Positions 25,981 through 34,874 of a stretch of DNA of 64,000 nucleotides are shown piece after piece (the first letter of the stretch is position 1; every line of letters begins with the position of its first letter). Origin of the DNA: Dyadobacter sediminis (GTDB lineage Bacteria; Bacteroidota; Bacteroidia; Cytophagales; Spirosomataceae). Below the pieces are notes generated by a model. It made no database searches. It worked only from the letters and a program-made list of their open reading frames with translations, and was not told the DNA's origin. The DNA lies in the NCBI RefSeq assembly GCF_005860765.1, contig NZ_VCEI01000025.1:434001-498000 (forward strand). The letters run 5' to 3'. The translations under genes were made by a program, and so were the position numbers.

Positions 25981-26081
25981 CGATGTTCACTGTTCAGAGT
26001 GTGGGCAGCATAAACGAAATGAACACCATGAACACCATGAACACTTATGAACGCGTGAACATCGTGAACATGTGTGAACAC
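25981..26081. repeat. Array of TGAAC half-sites in the 353-bp gap before the T9SS gene
   Basis: Seven TGAAC elements start at 26020, 26029, 26038, 26048, 26056, 26065 and 26075 (spacing 8-10 bp), the first three inside perfect ATGAACAC repeats. Two inverted copies, CGATGTTCAC (25981-25990) and TGTTCA (25991-25996), precede them; CGATGTTCAC is the exact reverse complement of 26055-26064. The array ends about 170 bp before the secreted-protein gene. The rest of the gap (25897-26249) holds the tRNA-Ala terminator and otherwise nothing I recognise. Confidence 0.7.
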
Positions 26082-26249
26082 AAGCAAATTCATATATACA
26101 AGCTCAAACGCGTTTATGGTTTAGGCTAATTTCCTCGGTTTAAAACCTTTCTTGACAAATCTTTACCGTTAAATAAGTTCGCGAAGCAGAGAGAAGGATA
26201 TTGTACTTACAATTGTATCTGTAACTACAGATTACCTAATTATCATAAT

Positions 26250-28895
26250 ATGACCAGAACTCTACTTCCTCAACACTTCTTCAAATTCCTGCTTGCCTTG
26301 CTTGTTTTCGTGCAGGTGAGTATTATCGCGCAGCCAACTTTACAGTGGGAAAATACAATAGGAGGACCCGGCACTGATGATTTGACTACTGTGCTTCAGA
26401 CGAAAGACGGAGGGTACATGCTATGTGGCTCTTCGGATGGAGGGGCCGGCTCAGACAAATCGGTTGGAACGCTCGGTGGCAACGGTGAGAACGACATCTG
26501 GATCGTCAAAATCTCTGCGGATGGCATAAAGCAATGGGACAAGACCATTCAGGGTCTGACCCAGGATCAGGCTGCCGACATGATTCAAACTTCCGATGGC
26601 GGTTACGTAATCGCAGCCAACTCTAGATCCGGCACCGGAGCAGACAAAGCGGATTCCAATAAAGGCTTTGTGGACTACTGGATCATCAAATTGGATGAGA
26701 ATGGTGTGAAGCAGTGGGATCGGACACTTGGTGGAAGCAAAACCGAAAATGCTGCTACGATCATGCAAACTTCCGATGGCGGCTATATCATCGGTGGATC
26801 TTCGGATTCAGATGCTGGTCCGCAGAAAAAAGAGAATTCGAAAGGAGGAACAGATTACTGGGTTGTAAAACTTTCATCTACCGGAACGCAGGAATGGGAT
26901 AGGACCATAGGTGGCATAGGAAATGATAAGTTAGGGTCAATGCAAGTGACGAATGACGGTGGCTTTATATTAGGAGGCTCTTCAAATTCAATTATAGGGG
27001 CAGACAAAAGCCAAGATACAGTAGGAAAAAGGGATTACTGGATTGTTAAGCTAGCTTCAAATGGTTCAAAACTTTGGGACAAAACAATTGGAAGTTCTAC
27101 CGATGATCAATTAACCTCGATAATACAAACATTTGATGGCGGCTACATTATGACCGGCTCGATTGATTTTAGTTTGCCTGAGGAGCAGGAGGTACAAACA
27201 ATGGATTATGACACATGGGTCGTGAAAGTTTCTGCTAATGGAACAAAGGAGTGGGATAAAACAATTGGTGCAAGCTTTAGTTGGGAAAATTATGACGTTC
27301 TAAATAGCGTAAGACAGCAATCGGACGGAACCTATATACTTGCTGGTGATTCAAGAGGTAGTATAGGGAAAGACAAAAGTGAAAATTCTCGTGGTCAGCA
27401 GGACTTTTGGCTTTTTAAGCTTGACAAAAACGGAACAAAAATTTGGGACAAATCATACTTCGGAAGAGATCAAGATTTTCTTAACTCGTTTCAAATAACG
27501 TTTGATGGAGGATATATTTTAGCAGGTAGCTCCAACTCAGATAAAGAGTATGATAAAAGCGAAGACATGAAGGGAGGCTATTTTGATTTTTGGGTTATTA
27601 AGCTTGAACCTGATGTCATACCGCCTCCATCCACAATCCGAATCAACGCAGGAGGTCCAGATTTCACCACAGCTACAAAAAAGACATTCATTGCTGACAA
27701 GTACTATGCCGGCATTGATCGGACAAGCTCGATTGCTTCCGGTGATATCCTGAACACAACCAATGACGTACTTTACAGATCTGGCCGAAGCTCACCAGCA
27801 TTCAGTTACAATATCCCGGTTGCCAATGGCAAAGTAGATGTGACACTTCACTTTGCAGAAACGTATTACGGCGCTCCCGGCAAAAAGGGTGGGGCAGGAA
27901 GCAGACAATTTAACGTCAACATTGAAGGCAGCCGGAAACTTACCAACTTCGACATATTTACAGCAGCTGGTGGAGCATTACGTGCTTATCAAAGAACATT
28001 CCCGGTTACTGTTACAGACGGCGTACTGAACATTGACTTTCTAAGTGGAGCTGCGGACCTGCCAAGAGTATCAGCGATTGAAGTTGTTGCCGTTACGACC
28101 TTCACATCAAAGCTGCTTGCAGACGCATACGTTCAGGATGGCACTTATAACAAAGCAAACTTCGGAGCCACGGACTTTCTGGATGTGAAAAAATCTTCCA
28201 GCAACCTTTCAGCAAACAGATCAGCTTATCTGAAATTTCAGCTTCCGGTAGCTTCCGGCATCACATCTGCCAAGCTTCGAATCTATGGCCATAATCATGA
28301 GAACAGCAATAATATCTCTGTGCATGCTTACGGGGTCAATAATGACAGTTGGACTGAAAACATTATTAACAAAACAAATGCACCAGCTGCATCCACGGCA
28401 TCATTAGGATATGTATCGGTCAACAACGTTTACAAGTACTACGAAATTGATGTGACCAGTTATGTGAAGTCTCAGCAGCAACCCGGCGATCAGGTTGTGA
28501 CTCTTCTTTTGCAAGATCCGAATAACCGGAATACTAGGCTGGTATTTAACAGCAAGGAAAACGGTGCAAATCCGCCTCAATTGATCGTTCAGACTGCGCC
28601 TGTTACTGTCAGCAATACACGTGAAGGTATGGAAGAAATCATTGCAGTGAAAGAAGCTATTGAGGTGAATATCTTCCCGAACCCGGCATCCGAGATCCTG
28701 AACATTGAAATGGCCGACTGGCACAAGGTTAAAACCGTGGAGCTGCTGAACAGTCGTTCTGATGTGGTTTATGATTCTGGTGACAAGCCGGTTCAGAGCG
28801 TGCATGTTAAGGAGCTGCCGACCGGGATTTACTTTGTCCGGATTACGCCGGCTGACGGAAGTTCTTTGGTAAGGAAGGTTCTGATCGGAAAATGA
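26250..28895 (+). CDS. Large T9SS-secreted repeat protein with malectin and DNRLRE-type domains
   Basis: Exported protein of 881 residues. After a signal peptide ending SIIAQ come about eight imperfect units of 50-60 residues, each with QTSDGGYIIGGSS-like and DYWVVKLSSTGTQEWDRTIGG-like parts, as in beta-propeller or delta-60-type repeats (about 30-450). A malectin-like domain follows (IRINAGGPDF ... DVTLHFAETYYG), then a DNRLRE/CBM96-like domain (DAYVQDGTYNKANFGATDFL), and a C-terminal type IX secretion signal (VNIFPNPASEILNIEM ... GIYFVRI). It is therefore probably a cell-surface carbohydrate-binding or adhesive protein. Repeats between about 26930 and 27610 are visibly richer in A+T, with ATA and TTA codons, than both flanks. 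Confidence 0.88.
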   Translation: MTRTLLPQHFFKFLLALLVFVQVSIIAQPTLQWENTIGGPGTDDLTTVLQTKDGGYMLCGSSDGGAGSDKSVGTLGGNGENDIWIVKISADGIKQWDKTIQGLTQDQAADMIQTSDGGYVIAANSRSGTGADKADSNKGFVDYWIIKLDENGVKQWDRTLGGSKTENAATIMQTSDGGYIIGGSSDSDAGPQKKENSKGGTDYWVVKLSSTGTQEWDRTIGGIGNDKLGSMQVTNDGGFILGGSSNSIIGADKSQDTVGKRDYWIVKLASNGSKLWDKTIGSSTDDQLTSIIQTFDGGYIMTGSIDFSLPEEQEVQTMDYDTWVVKVSANGTKEWDKTIGASFSWENYDVLNSVRQQSDGTYILAGDSRGSIGKDKSENSRGQQDFWLFKLDKNGTKIWDKSYFGRDQDFLNSFQITFDGGYILAGSSNSDKEYDKSEDMKGGYFDFWVIKLEPDVIPPPSTIRINAGGPDFTTATKKTFIADKYYAGIDRTSSIASGDILNTTNDVLYRSGRSSPAFSYNIPVANGKVDVTLHFAETYYGAPGKKGGAGSRQFNVNIEGSRKLTNFDIFTAAGGALRAYQRTFPVTVTDGVLNIDFLSGAADLPRVSAIEVVAVTTFTSKLLADAYVQDGTYNKANFGATDFLDVKKSSSNLSANRSAYLKFQLPVASGITSAKLRIYGHNHENSNNISVHAYGVNNDSWTENIINKTNAPAASTASLGYVSVNNVYKYYEIDVTSYVKSQQQPGDQVVTLLLQDPNNRNTRLVFNSKENGANPPQLIVQTAPVTVSNTREGMEEIIAVKEAIEVNIFPNPASEILNIEMADWHKVKTVELLNSRSDVVYDSGDKPVQSVHVKELPTGIYFVRITPADGSSLVRKVLIGK

Positions 28896-29042
28896 AGTAC
28901 TCATTATCGGATTACAGCCACGTTGAAATATTTATAAATGGCCTGCTTTTTTACCGGAATATTTTGGCCGAATGTGGATTTCTGCAAAGAAATGCACTAA
29001 TTGGTAAGCTAAACAAGAACCTGTAACAATAAAGCAAAAGCG

Positions 29043-29279
29043 ATGGAAGAAGACGAATTGGAAGCTATGAAGTTTTTCAAGGATGAAGACCGTTACTCAT
29101 TTTTGTCCGATAAAAAACTGCAGCCGAATATCATTTCGGCATTGAAAAGACTTGAACAGGATAACACAATTGCCTGTGCTTGGGAACAAAACCAGACGTA
29201 CCCCATGGATTGCGAATTGACTGAAAAAGGATTTTACCTGCGGGAACACCTGAAAAGCAATGTCTGGAATAAGGAATGA
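29043..29279 (+). CDS. Small hypothetical protein
   Basis: Open frame of 78 residues beginning MEEDELEAMKFFKDEDRY, acidic at the start, with ISALKRLEQDNTIAC and ELTEKGFYLREHLK, which read like the recognition helix and wing of a winged-helix fold (compare LTEKG in MarR/PadR proteins). It lacks a signal peptide. No neighbour suggests a role. I accept it as a gene because of its composition and the short purine-rich AGCAAAAGCG leader, but it could be a chance frame. Confidence 0.5.
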   Translation: MEEDELEAMKFFKDEDRYSFLSDKKLQPNIISALKRLEQDNTIACAWEQNQTYPMDCELTEKGFYLREHLKSNVWNKE

Positions 29280-29389
29280 ATGCGCTGGTGAAAACAGAGT
29301 TTTTACGAAATCAGTAGTCTGGCAACGGGATTTTAACAAAATTCCAGCATCCTGAATGGTTTTCATACGCATAAAAAACATAGACATGT

Positions 29390-29410
29390 CCGTACAGGTA
29401 CGGCTTTTTT
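29390..29410 (+). terminator. Short terminator after the 78-residue gene
   Basis: CCGTA-CAGG-TACGG followed by CTTTTTT; a 5-bp stem that can extend by one pair. It sits between the two small hypothetical genes. Confidence 0.6.
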
Positions 29411-29441
29411 ATAAAAGCAGCATATACCAACAATCATTTGT

Positions 29442-29723
29442 ATGAACACATCAGAAAGTAAACCATTGATAGCACTTGCCGAGAATAAAGAAGCTTGTCA
29501 GGAAGTTTTTGACTTTGTCTGTGAAAAAGAAGGAACAAATTACAATACAAAATCAACCGATGACGGCGAAGGTGTCGTCATTTTCAACGATAACCGCAAG
29601 CTTGTTATCTATAATAGCGGAAAAACATTTTTTGAAGCCGACGGCGCAATCTGGGATTTGCCCAATCCATTCAAATTTGTGGATCTGATCCGGTCCCATG
29701 GCTTTGATTTAAGCCGCGGATAA
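29442..29723 (+). CDS. Small hypothetical cytoplasmic protein
   Basis: Open frame of 93 residues beginning MNTSESKPLIALAENKEAC. The pattern of alternating charged and hydrophobic residues (VVIFNDNRKLVIYNSGKTFF) suggests a small alpha/beta fold. No signal peptide, no known motif. It is followed by a good terminator, supporting a real transcription unit. Function unknown. Confidence 0.6.
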   Translation: MNTSESKPLIALAENKEACQEVFDFVCEKEGTNYNTKSTDDGEGVVIFNDNRKLVIYNSGKTFFEADGAIWDLPNPFKFVDLIRSHGFDLSRG

Positions 29724-29760
29724 TCGCCCGTTATTTTTTACGGGATATTTACCTACTGAA

Positions 29761-29805
29761 AATGCCTTTCGTGATCGCAGTACTGAAAACGAAAGGCATT
29801 TGTTA
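29761..29805 (+). terminator. Terminator before gnd (stem usable from both strands)
   Basis: Twelve-base-pair stem AATGCCTTTCGT/ACGAAAGGCATT with a 16-nt loop; downstream TGTTATTT is only moderately T-rich. It separates the small hypothetical gene from the pentose phosphate operon. Confidence 0.65.
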
Positions 29806-29957
29806 TTTGCTTCCTCCGGTTTTTAATACGCAACGGTGCAAAAAGTCGGATGTTACTTTATTTCAGGATAAAGCCCAACAAATTGCGCTGAAAACGAATC
29901 CGTAGCGTAAATTCCTTTATTATTGCAACTTCTTTATTCTTTTAAGACGCTTCAATT

Positions 29958-31373
29958 ATGTCAAATAACCTATTCGATTTTGGAATGATCGGGCTTGGTG
30001 TAATGGGTAGGAACCTGTTGCTCAATATGGCCGATCATGGCTTTTCTGTCATCGGCTTTGATAAGGATGCAGTCAAGAACGCTGCGCTGGAATCGGCAGC
30101 TACTCCGGGAACCACGGTAAAAGGAGTGCCCGAACTTGCGCAGATGGTTCAGCTTTTACAGCCTCCCCGCAAAATAATGATGCTTGTTCCTGCCGGAAAA
30201 CCGGTTGATGATGTGATCGATTCGCTGCTGCCGCTCGTTGAAAAGGATGATATCATTATTGACGGGGGAAATTCTCATTATACCGATACATTGCGCCGGG
30301 TGCAGTACCTTGGCGAAAAGGGAATTCACTTTATGGGAATGGGCGTATCCGGCGGTGAGCAGGGCGCACGTTCAGGACCGAGTATCATGCCCGGCGGCGA
30401 TCAGACTGCATATAAAAACGTAAAACCGATGCTGGAAGCCATTGCCGCCAAAGTGGACGGAACGCCGTGCGTGGCCTACCTCGGCAGGTCCGGCGCCGGT
30501 CATTATGTGAAAATGGTCCACAACGGCATTGAATATGCCATTATGCAGCTGATCAGTGAAACGTACTCCATTCTGAAACACGCCGGATTGAGTAACCAGC
30601 AATTGCATGAAGTATTCAAAAGCTGGAATGAAGGCAAGCTGCAGTCTTTTCTGGTCGAAATTACGGCTGATATTTTCCTGCAGAAAGATGATCAGTCGGC
30701 TGCCGATCTTGTGGATGTAATTTCGGACAAGGCAGGTTCCAAAGGTACGGGTAAATGGACATCGCAGGATTCCATGGAATTGCCTGTGGCTGTGCCTGTT
30801 ATTGATACGGCAGTTGCGATGCGTACGTTGTCCGGCTACAAGGACGAAAGAGTAAAAGCCTCTCAGTTATATGCTGAAAACAACACCGAAGTGCCGGCTG
30901 CAACCGAAGAATTTATTCAGCAGGTTCACGATGCACTGTATTTTGCGACCATATTGAGTTATGCACAAGGTCTGGCAATGTTGTTTCAGGCTTCCAAATA
31001 TCTGAGCATGGACATTCCTATGCCGGAAGTGGTCAGTGTATGGCGCGGCGGTTGTATCATCCGTTCTTCTTTACTGGAAACATTTGCCAAAGCTTACAGG
31101 GAAGAGGCGGAATTGTCCAATATTCTGCTGAACCAAGAAGTGGCCGCACTCGTTAAGTCAGTAGAAGAGAATACGCGTTCGCTGGTTGCGTTTGCTGCAA
31201 AATCAGGGATTCCGGCTGCCGGACTGATGTCGTCACTTTCCTATTTTGACGCATTCCGTACGGAAAGCATGCCAACCAATCTGATTCAGGCGCAGCGCGA
31301 CTACTTCGGAGCGCATACTTATCAACGTATCGATGTCCCCGGTATTTTTCATACAGAGTGGGGTCCACAATAA
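29958..31373 (+). CDS. gnd: 6-phosphogluconate dehydrogenase, decarboxylating
   Basis: Oxidises 6-phosphogluconate to ribulose 5-phosphate and CO2, reducing NADP. The 471-residue length is typical. The nucleotide site is GLGVMGRNL near the N-terminus; GVSGGEQGARSGPSIMPGG and KMVHNGIEYAIMQL hold the substrate-binding and catalytic lysine segments, and WRGGCIIRS follows. It is the first gene of a three-gene operon with zwf (12 bp) and pgl (3 bp), so all three steps of the oxidative pentose phosphate branch are made together, though not in reaction order. Confidence 0.98.
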   Translation: MSNNLFDFGMIGLGVMGRNLLLNMADHGFSVIGFDKDAVKNAALESAATPGTTVKGVPELAQMVQLLQPPRKIMMLVPAGKPVDDVIDSLLPLVEKDDIIIDGGNSHYTDTLRRVQYLGEKGIHFMGMGVSGGEQGARSGPSIMPGGDQTAYKNVKPMLEAIAAKVDGTPCVAYLGRSGAGHYVKMVHNGIEYAIMQLISETYSILKHAGLSNQQLHEVFKSWNEGKLQSFLVEITADIFLQKDDQSAADLVDVISDKAGSKGTGKWTSQDSMELPVAVPVIDTAVAMRTLSGYKDERVKASQLYAENNTEVPAATEEFIQQVHDALYFATILSYAQGLAMLFQASKYLSMDIPMPEVVSVWRGGCIIRSSLLETFAKAYREEAELSNILLNQEVAALVKSVEENTRSLVAFAAKSGIPAAGLMSSLSYFDAFRTESMPTNLIQAQRDYFGAHTYQRIDVPGIFHTEWGPQ

Positions 31374-31385
31374 ATCAGATATCCT

Positions 31386-32894
31386 ATGCAAATCAATAAA
31401 CGTCCGCCTGCTTCCATCCTTTTTATTTTTGGCGGAAGCGGAGACCTTAATTTCAGAAAGTTAACACCTGCACTTTATAACCTGTTTCTGGACAACTGGA
31501 TGCCGGAACAATTTGCCATTGCCGGCATTGGAAGAAGTCCTTATACCAATGAAGCGTATTATGAACATTTGCTGGACGGCGTCACGCGTTTTTCGCGCAG
31601 AAAAGGACAGCAGAACGGCCACTGGCAGGAATTCAGCCAGCATGTAACTTATCTGCAGATGGATGCCGACAATGCCGAGGCTTATCATTTGATTACGGAT
31701 CTGGTCAAACAGAAGGAAGAGGAGTGGGGCGTACATCCCAATGTGATTTTTTATCTGGCCGTTGCACCGCAGCTTGTTCCTTCCATCGCGCAGAAACTGG
31801 GCGCATTGAAAATCTGTTCGGAAAAAAGTACGACGCGGATTGTCGTGGAAAAGCCTTTTGGCCATGATCTCGAAAGTGCGCATGAACTGAATACCTTGCT
31901 TTCCAGCATGTTTGCCGAAGAGCAGATTTTCAGAATTGATCATTATCTGGGAAAGGAAACAGTTCAGAACATCCTGGCCCTGCGCTTTGCAAATGCACTT
32001 TTTGAACCGTTATGGAACCGTAATTACATTGATCATATCCAGATTACAGCCGCCGAAAGTGTCGGTCTGGAAGGGCGGGGCGGTTACTTTGAGCATGCCG
32101 GCGCATTGAGGGATATGGTTCAAAATCATATTCTGCAGATCCTTTGCATGATTGCCATGGAACCGCCGGTTTCCTTTGATGCCAATGAAATACGTAACAA
32201 AAAAGTGGACGTACTGAACGCTATCCGCCGTATTACCAAGGATCAGGTGCATGACTTTGCCGTTCGCGGACAATATTCAGGCGGCTGGAAAAAAGGGGAG
32301 AAAGTAGTCGGATACCGTCAGGAAGAAGGCGTGAACCCGCAATCCAACATTGATACTTTTGCTGCTGCCAAATTCTACATTGACAACTGGCGCTGGCAGG
32401 GCGTGCCTTTTTATGTACGTACCGGAAAATACCTGAACCAGAAAGCAACGCATATAACGTTGCAGTTCAAACCGGCGCCGCATTATGCATTTCCGGCAGA
32501 AGCAGCTGAAACCTGGCGTTCGAACCGGCTGACAATCAGTATCCAGCCGAATATGGACATCAGCATCCGTTTTCAGTCCAAGCGTCCCGGCCAGACCATG
32601 ACGCTCGATCCCGTTGACATGACTTTTGATTATGACGCCATTGCCGGAGACCACGCACCTGAAGCGTATGAAACCTTGCTGCTGGACGTAATGGAAGGCG
32701 ATGCAACTTTGTTCATGCGGAATGATCAGGTGGATGCGGCATGGAAAGTGATCATGCCGATTCTGGAAACGTGGGAAAGCAGGACACCTCAGGATTTTCC
32801 GAACTATGCGCCGGATTCATGGGGCCCTGACGATGCCGATGCATTGATTGCACGCGACGGACATACGTGGATTAATTTACCGCCAGTTCCCTGA
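31386..32894 (+). CDS. zwf: Glucose-6-phosphate dehydrogenase
   Basis: First enzyme of the oxidative pentose phosphate pathway, producing NADPH and 6-phosphogluconolactone. The 502-residue protein has the N-terminal FGGSGDLNFRKLTPALYN nucleotide motif and the active-site signature RIDHYLGKETVQNI, with the catalytic histidine further on in the usual place. The length matches bacterial Zwf. It is the middle gene of gnd-zwf-pgl. Confidence 0.98.
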   Translation: MQINKRPPASILFIFGGSGDLNFRKLTPALYNLFLDNWMPEQFAIAGIGRSPYTNEAYYEHLLDGVTRFSRRKGQQNGHWQEFSQHVTYLQMDADNAEAYHLITDLVKQKEEEWGVHPNVIFYLAVAPQLVPSIAQKLGALKICSEKSTTRIVVEKPFGHDLESAHELNTLLSSMFAEEQIFRIDHYLGKETVQNILALRFANALFEPLWNRNYIDHIQITAAESVGLEGRGGYFEHAGALRDMVQNHILQILCMIAMEPPVSFDANEIRNKKVDVLNAIRRITKDQVHDFAVRGQYSGGWKKGEKVVGYRQEEGVNPQSNIDTFAAAKFYIDNWRWQGVPFYVRTGKYLNQKATHITLQFKPAPHYAFPAEAAETWRSNRLTISIQPNMDISIRFQSKRPGQTMTLDPVDMTFDYDAIAGDHAPEAYETLLLDVMEGDATLFMRNDQVDAAWKVIMPILETWESRTPQDFPNYAPDSWGPDDADALIARDGHTWINLPPVP

Positions 32895-32897
32895 TTT

Positions 32898-33629
32898 ATG
32901 GAAATTCACATTTCAAAAGATACAGAACAGCTGAGTAATGAACTGGCCGAATGGATAAGCCATTACATTCAGCAAGTACTGGAGAAAAAGGAACGCTTTA
33001 CCTTTGTGCTGTCCGGCGGCGGCACACCGAAACTGCTGTATTCCAAACTGGCCGAAATGCCTTATAAAGAATCTATTCCCTGGAACAGAATACATTTTTT
33101 CTGGGGCGATGAACGCGCAGTGCCTTTTGAGGATTCGCGGAACAACGCCAGAATGTGTTTCGAGGAATTGCTGGAAAAAGTGCCTGTGGTTGCAGAAAAC
33201 ATCCATGTCATGCGTACGGATATTGATCCGGACTCGTCGGCAGAGGCATATGAAAGTATTTTGAAAACGTATTTTCAGGATTCTGAAACAACTTTTGATT
33301 TGGTGCTGCTCGGAATGGGCGACGACGGTCATACGTTATCGTTATTTCCGGGAACAGATGTAATTCATGAGCAAAATGCGTGGGCGACTTCGTTTTTTCT
33401 GCCTGCACAGGACATGTACCGGATTACGCTGACGGCTCCGCCGGTCAATCAATCGGCATGTGTGGTTTTTCTTGCAGCAGGTTCCGGGAAAGCGGAAACT
33501 TTAAAAAACGTACTTCAGGGAGAAAGAAACATGGATCTTTATCCGTCACAAATTATAAATCCTGAAAACGGACAGCTTCATTGGTTTGTCGATGAAGCTG
33601 CTGCAAGTTTGTACCAATCTGGAAAATGA
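32898..33629 (+). CDS. pgl: 6-phosphogluconolactonase
   Basis: Hydrolyses 6-phosphogluconolactone. The 243-residue protein has the NagB/RpiA-like fold: FVLSGGGTPKLLYSKL near residue 38, IHFFWGDERAVP, and LLGMGDDGHTLSLFPG are the conserved substrate-binding motifs of DevB/SOL-type lactonases. It starts 3 bp after the zwf stop codon, indicating coupling. A strong terminator follows at 33673. Confidence 0.97.
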   Translation: MEIHISKDTEQLSNELAEWISHYIQQVLEKKERFTFVLSGGGTPKLLYSKLAEMPYKESIPWNRIHFFWGDERAVPFEDSRNNARMCFEELLEKVPVVAENIHVMRTDIDPDSSAEAYESILKTYFQDSETTFDLVLLGMGDDGHTLSLFPGTDVIHEQNAWATSFFLPAQDMYRITLTAPPVNQSACVVFLAAGSGKAETLKNVLQGERNMDLYPSQIINPENGQLHWFVDEAAASLYQSGK

Positions 33630-33672
33630 GTTTGTAGATCCGGCGATTGCGTTAATCATATCAGTAAATCGG

Positions 33673-33699
33673 GCGCGCTTGTTTCAGGCGCGCTTTTTT
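33673..33699 (+). terminator. Terminator of the gnd-zwf-pgl operon
   Basis: Nine-base-pair GC-rich stem GCGCGCTTG/CAGGCGCGC (one G-T pair) with loop TTT and six T. Confidence 0.9.
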
Positions 33700-33806
33700 A
33701 TTTCATCATGCCCAGCATGAGCTTGTAAATTCCCGCAGCCACTGGTAAAAAAACCATTCGCTTTTTATATCGTAATACAGAACTTTATAAAAAATCTCAA
33801 AGAAAT

Positions 33807-33983
33807 ATGATACACATTCTAAAAATCATTGCAGTTCTTATTGCAATTACTTATTCATTGAAGCTTGTTAATGCGCAGTCCGATTTGCTTGTTTTTGGTG
33901 GACTTGCCATTATCGGCGTTGCACTTTATTATCTTGTTCAACAGTTGAATGACATCTTAATGCTTTTAAAATCAAAACTTTAA
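33807..33983 (+). CDS. Small membrane protein next to the SPFH gene
   Basis: Open frame of 58 residues: MIHILKIIAVLIAITYS with a signal-like helix ending LVNAQ, then a second hydrophobic segment FGGLAIIGVALYYLV and a short charged tail. It ends 6 bp before the SPFH gene, so the two are probably cotranscribed. Two membrane helices, or one after cleavage. Function unknown; a partner of the SPFH protein is a natural guess. Confidence 0.65.
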   Translation: MIHILKIIAVLIAITYSLKLVNAQSDLLVFGGLAIIGVALYYLVQQLNDILMLLKSKL

Positions 33984-33989
33984 GCCAAA

Positions 33990-34823
33990 ATGACAAGAAA
34001 CATTACCATAGGAATTACAGGTTTTATCTTAATTATCATTGTCCTTATTGCACAGCCTTTTACATTTGAAAACATCGACGCCGGAAATGTCGGCATCCGG
34101 ATCAATCTGTACGGATCTGATAAAGGAGTCGATAATATTACATTGGTAACAGGGCGGGTGTGGTATAACGCATGGACAACAAAAATCATTGAATTTCCGA
34201 CTTATACGCAAAGTGTAGATTACGATTCTTTTGTCATTACAACGAAAGATGCTGCCGAATTCAAGGTTGATCCAAAGCTAAATTATCACATCAATCCTGA
34301 AAAAGTGCCGCAGATTTATCGTCAGTACCGTCGTCCGTTAGGTGAAATTCAGCAAGGATTTATGAAAAATACGATTTATGACGCTTATAGGATTGTAGCC
34401 AACTCTTTTACGTCGGATAGCGTGATGTCGAACCGGGAAGTATTCGAAGACAGGGTTCAGAATGTACTTACCAAAACGCTGGGAAGAGATGGTTTCGTTT
34501 ATGATCAGCTGACTTCCGCCATTACGCCGCCGCCATCGCTGCGACAAATGATTGATGAAAAAAATACATCCATACAAGCCAGGTTGAAAGCTGAAAACAT
34601 GGCAAAGCAGGCCGAAGCGGAAGCCAAAGTAATTATTGCCCGTGCGGAAGGTCAAGCGAAAGCAACTTTAATCAAGGCGAGGGCAGAAGCAGAAGCAAAC
34701 CAACTTCGTCAGAAAACATTGACACCCTTACTGATTCAGCAGGAATGGGTTGCAAAATGGAACGGCGTGCTGCCAACTACAAATGCGGGTGGCGGTGCAA
34801 GTCTGATGCTTGGAATTAAATGA
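33990..34823 (+). CDS. SPFH/Band 7 (prohibitin-like) membrane protein
   Basis: Protein of 277 residues with one N-terminal membrane helix (residues 4-24), an SPFH domain (FENIDAGNVGIRINLYG ... ITTKDAAEFKVDP) and a C-terminal coiled coil rich in alanine and glutamate (AEAEAKVIIARAEGQAKAT). Prohibitin-like SPFH proteins form large membrane rings that organise proteases or lipid domains. The closest pattern is bacterial prohibitin/HflC-like, but no FtsH gene is nearby. The small membrane-protein gene is directly upstream. Confidence 0.9.
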   Translation: MTRNITIGITGFILIIIVLIAQPFTFENIDAGNVGIRINLYGSDKGVDNITLVTGRVWYNAWTTKIIEFPTYTQSVDYDSFVITTKDAAEFKVDPKLNYHINPEKVPQIYRQYRRPLGEIQQGFMKNTIYDAYRIVANSFTSDSVMSNREVFEDRVQNVLTKTLGRDGFVYDQLTSAITPPPSLRQMIDEKNTSIQARLKAENMAKQAEAEAKVIIARAEGQAKATLIKARAEAEANQLRQKTLTPLLIQQEWVAKWNGVLPTTNAGGGASLMLGIK

Positions 34824-34874
34824 TTTAAGAAATCTACAAATAATCAACTGTCATTGGATTATCAGAAATTGCTT

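Noticed and set aside
25981..26081. CRISPR array
   Set aside because: Repeat units are 5-10 bp with no spacers of 25 bp or more, and no cas genes are present.
29726..29744. CCCGT/ACGGG hairpin right after the 93-residue gene
   Set aside because: Five pairs only and no T-run; the stem at 29761 is the better terminator.
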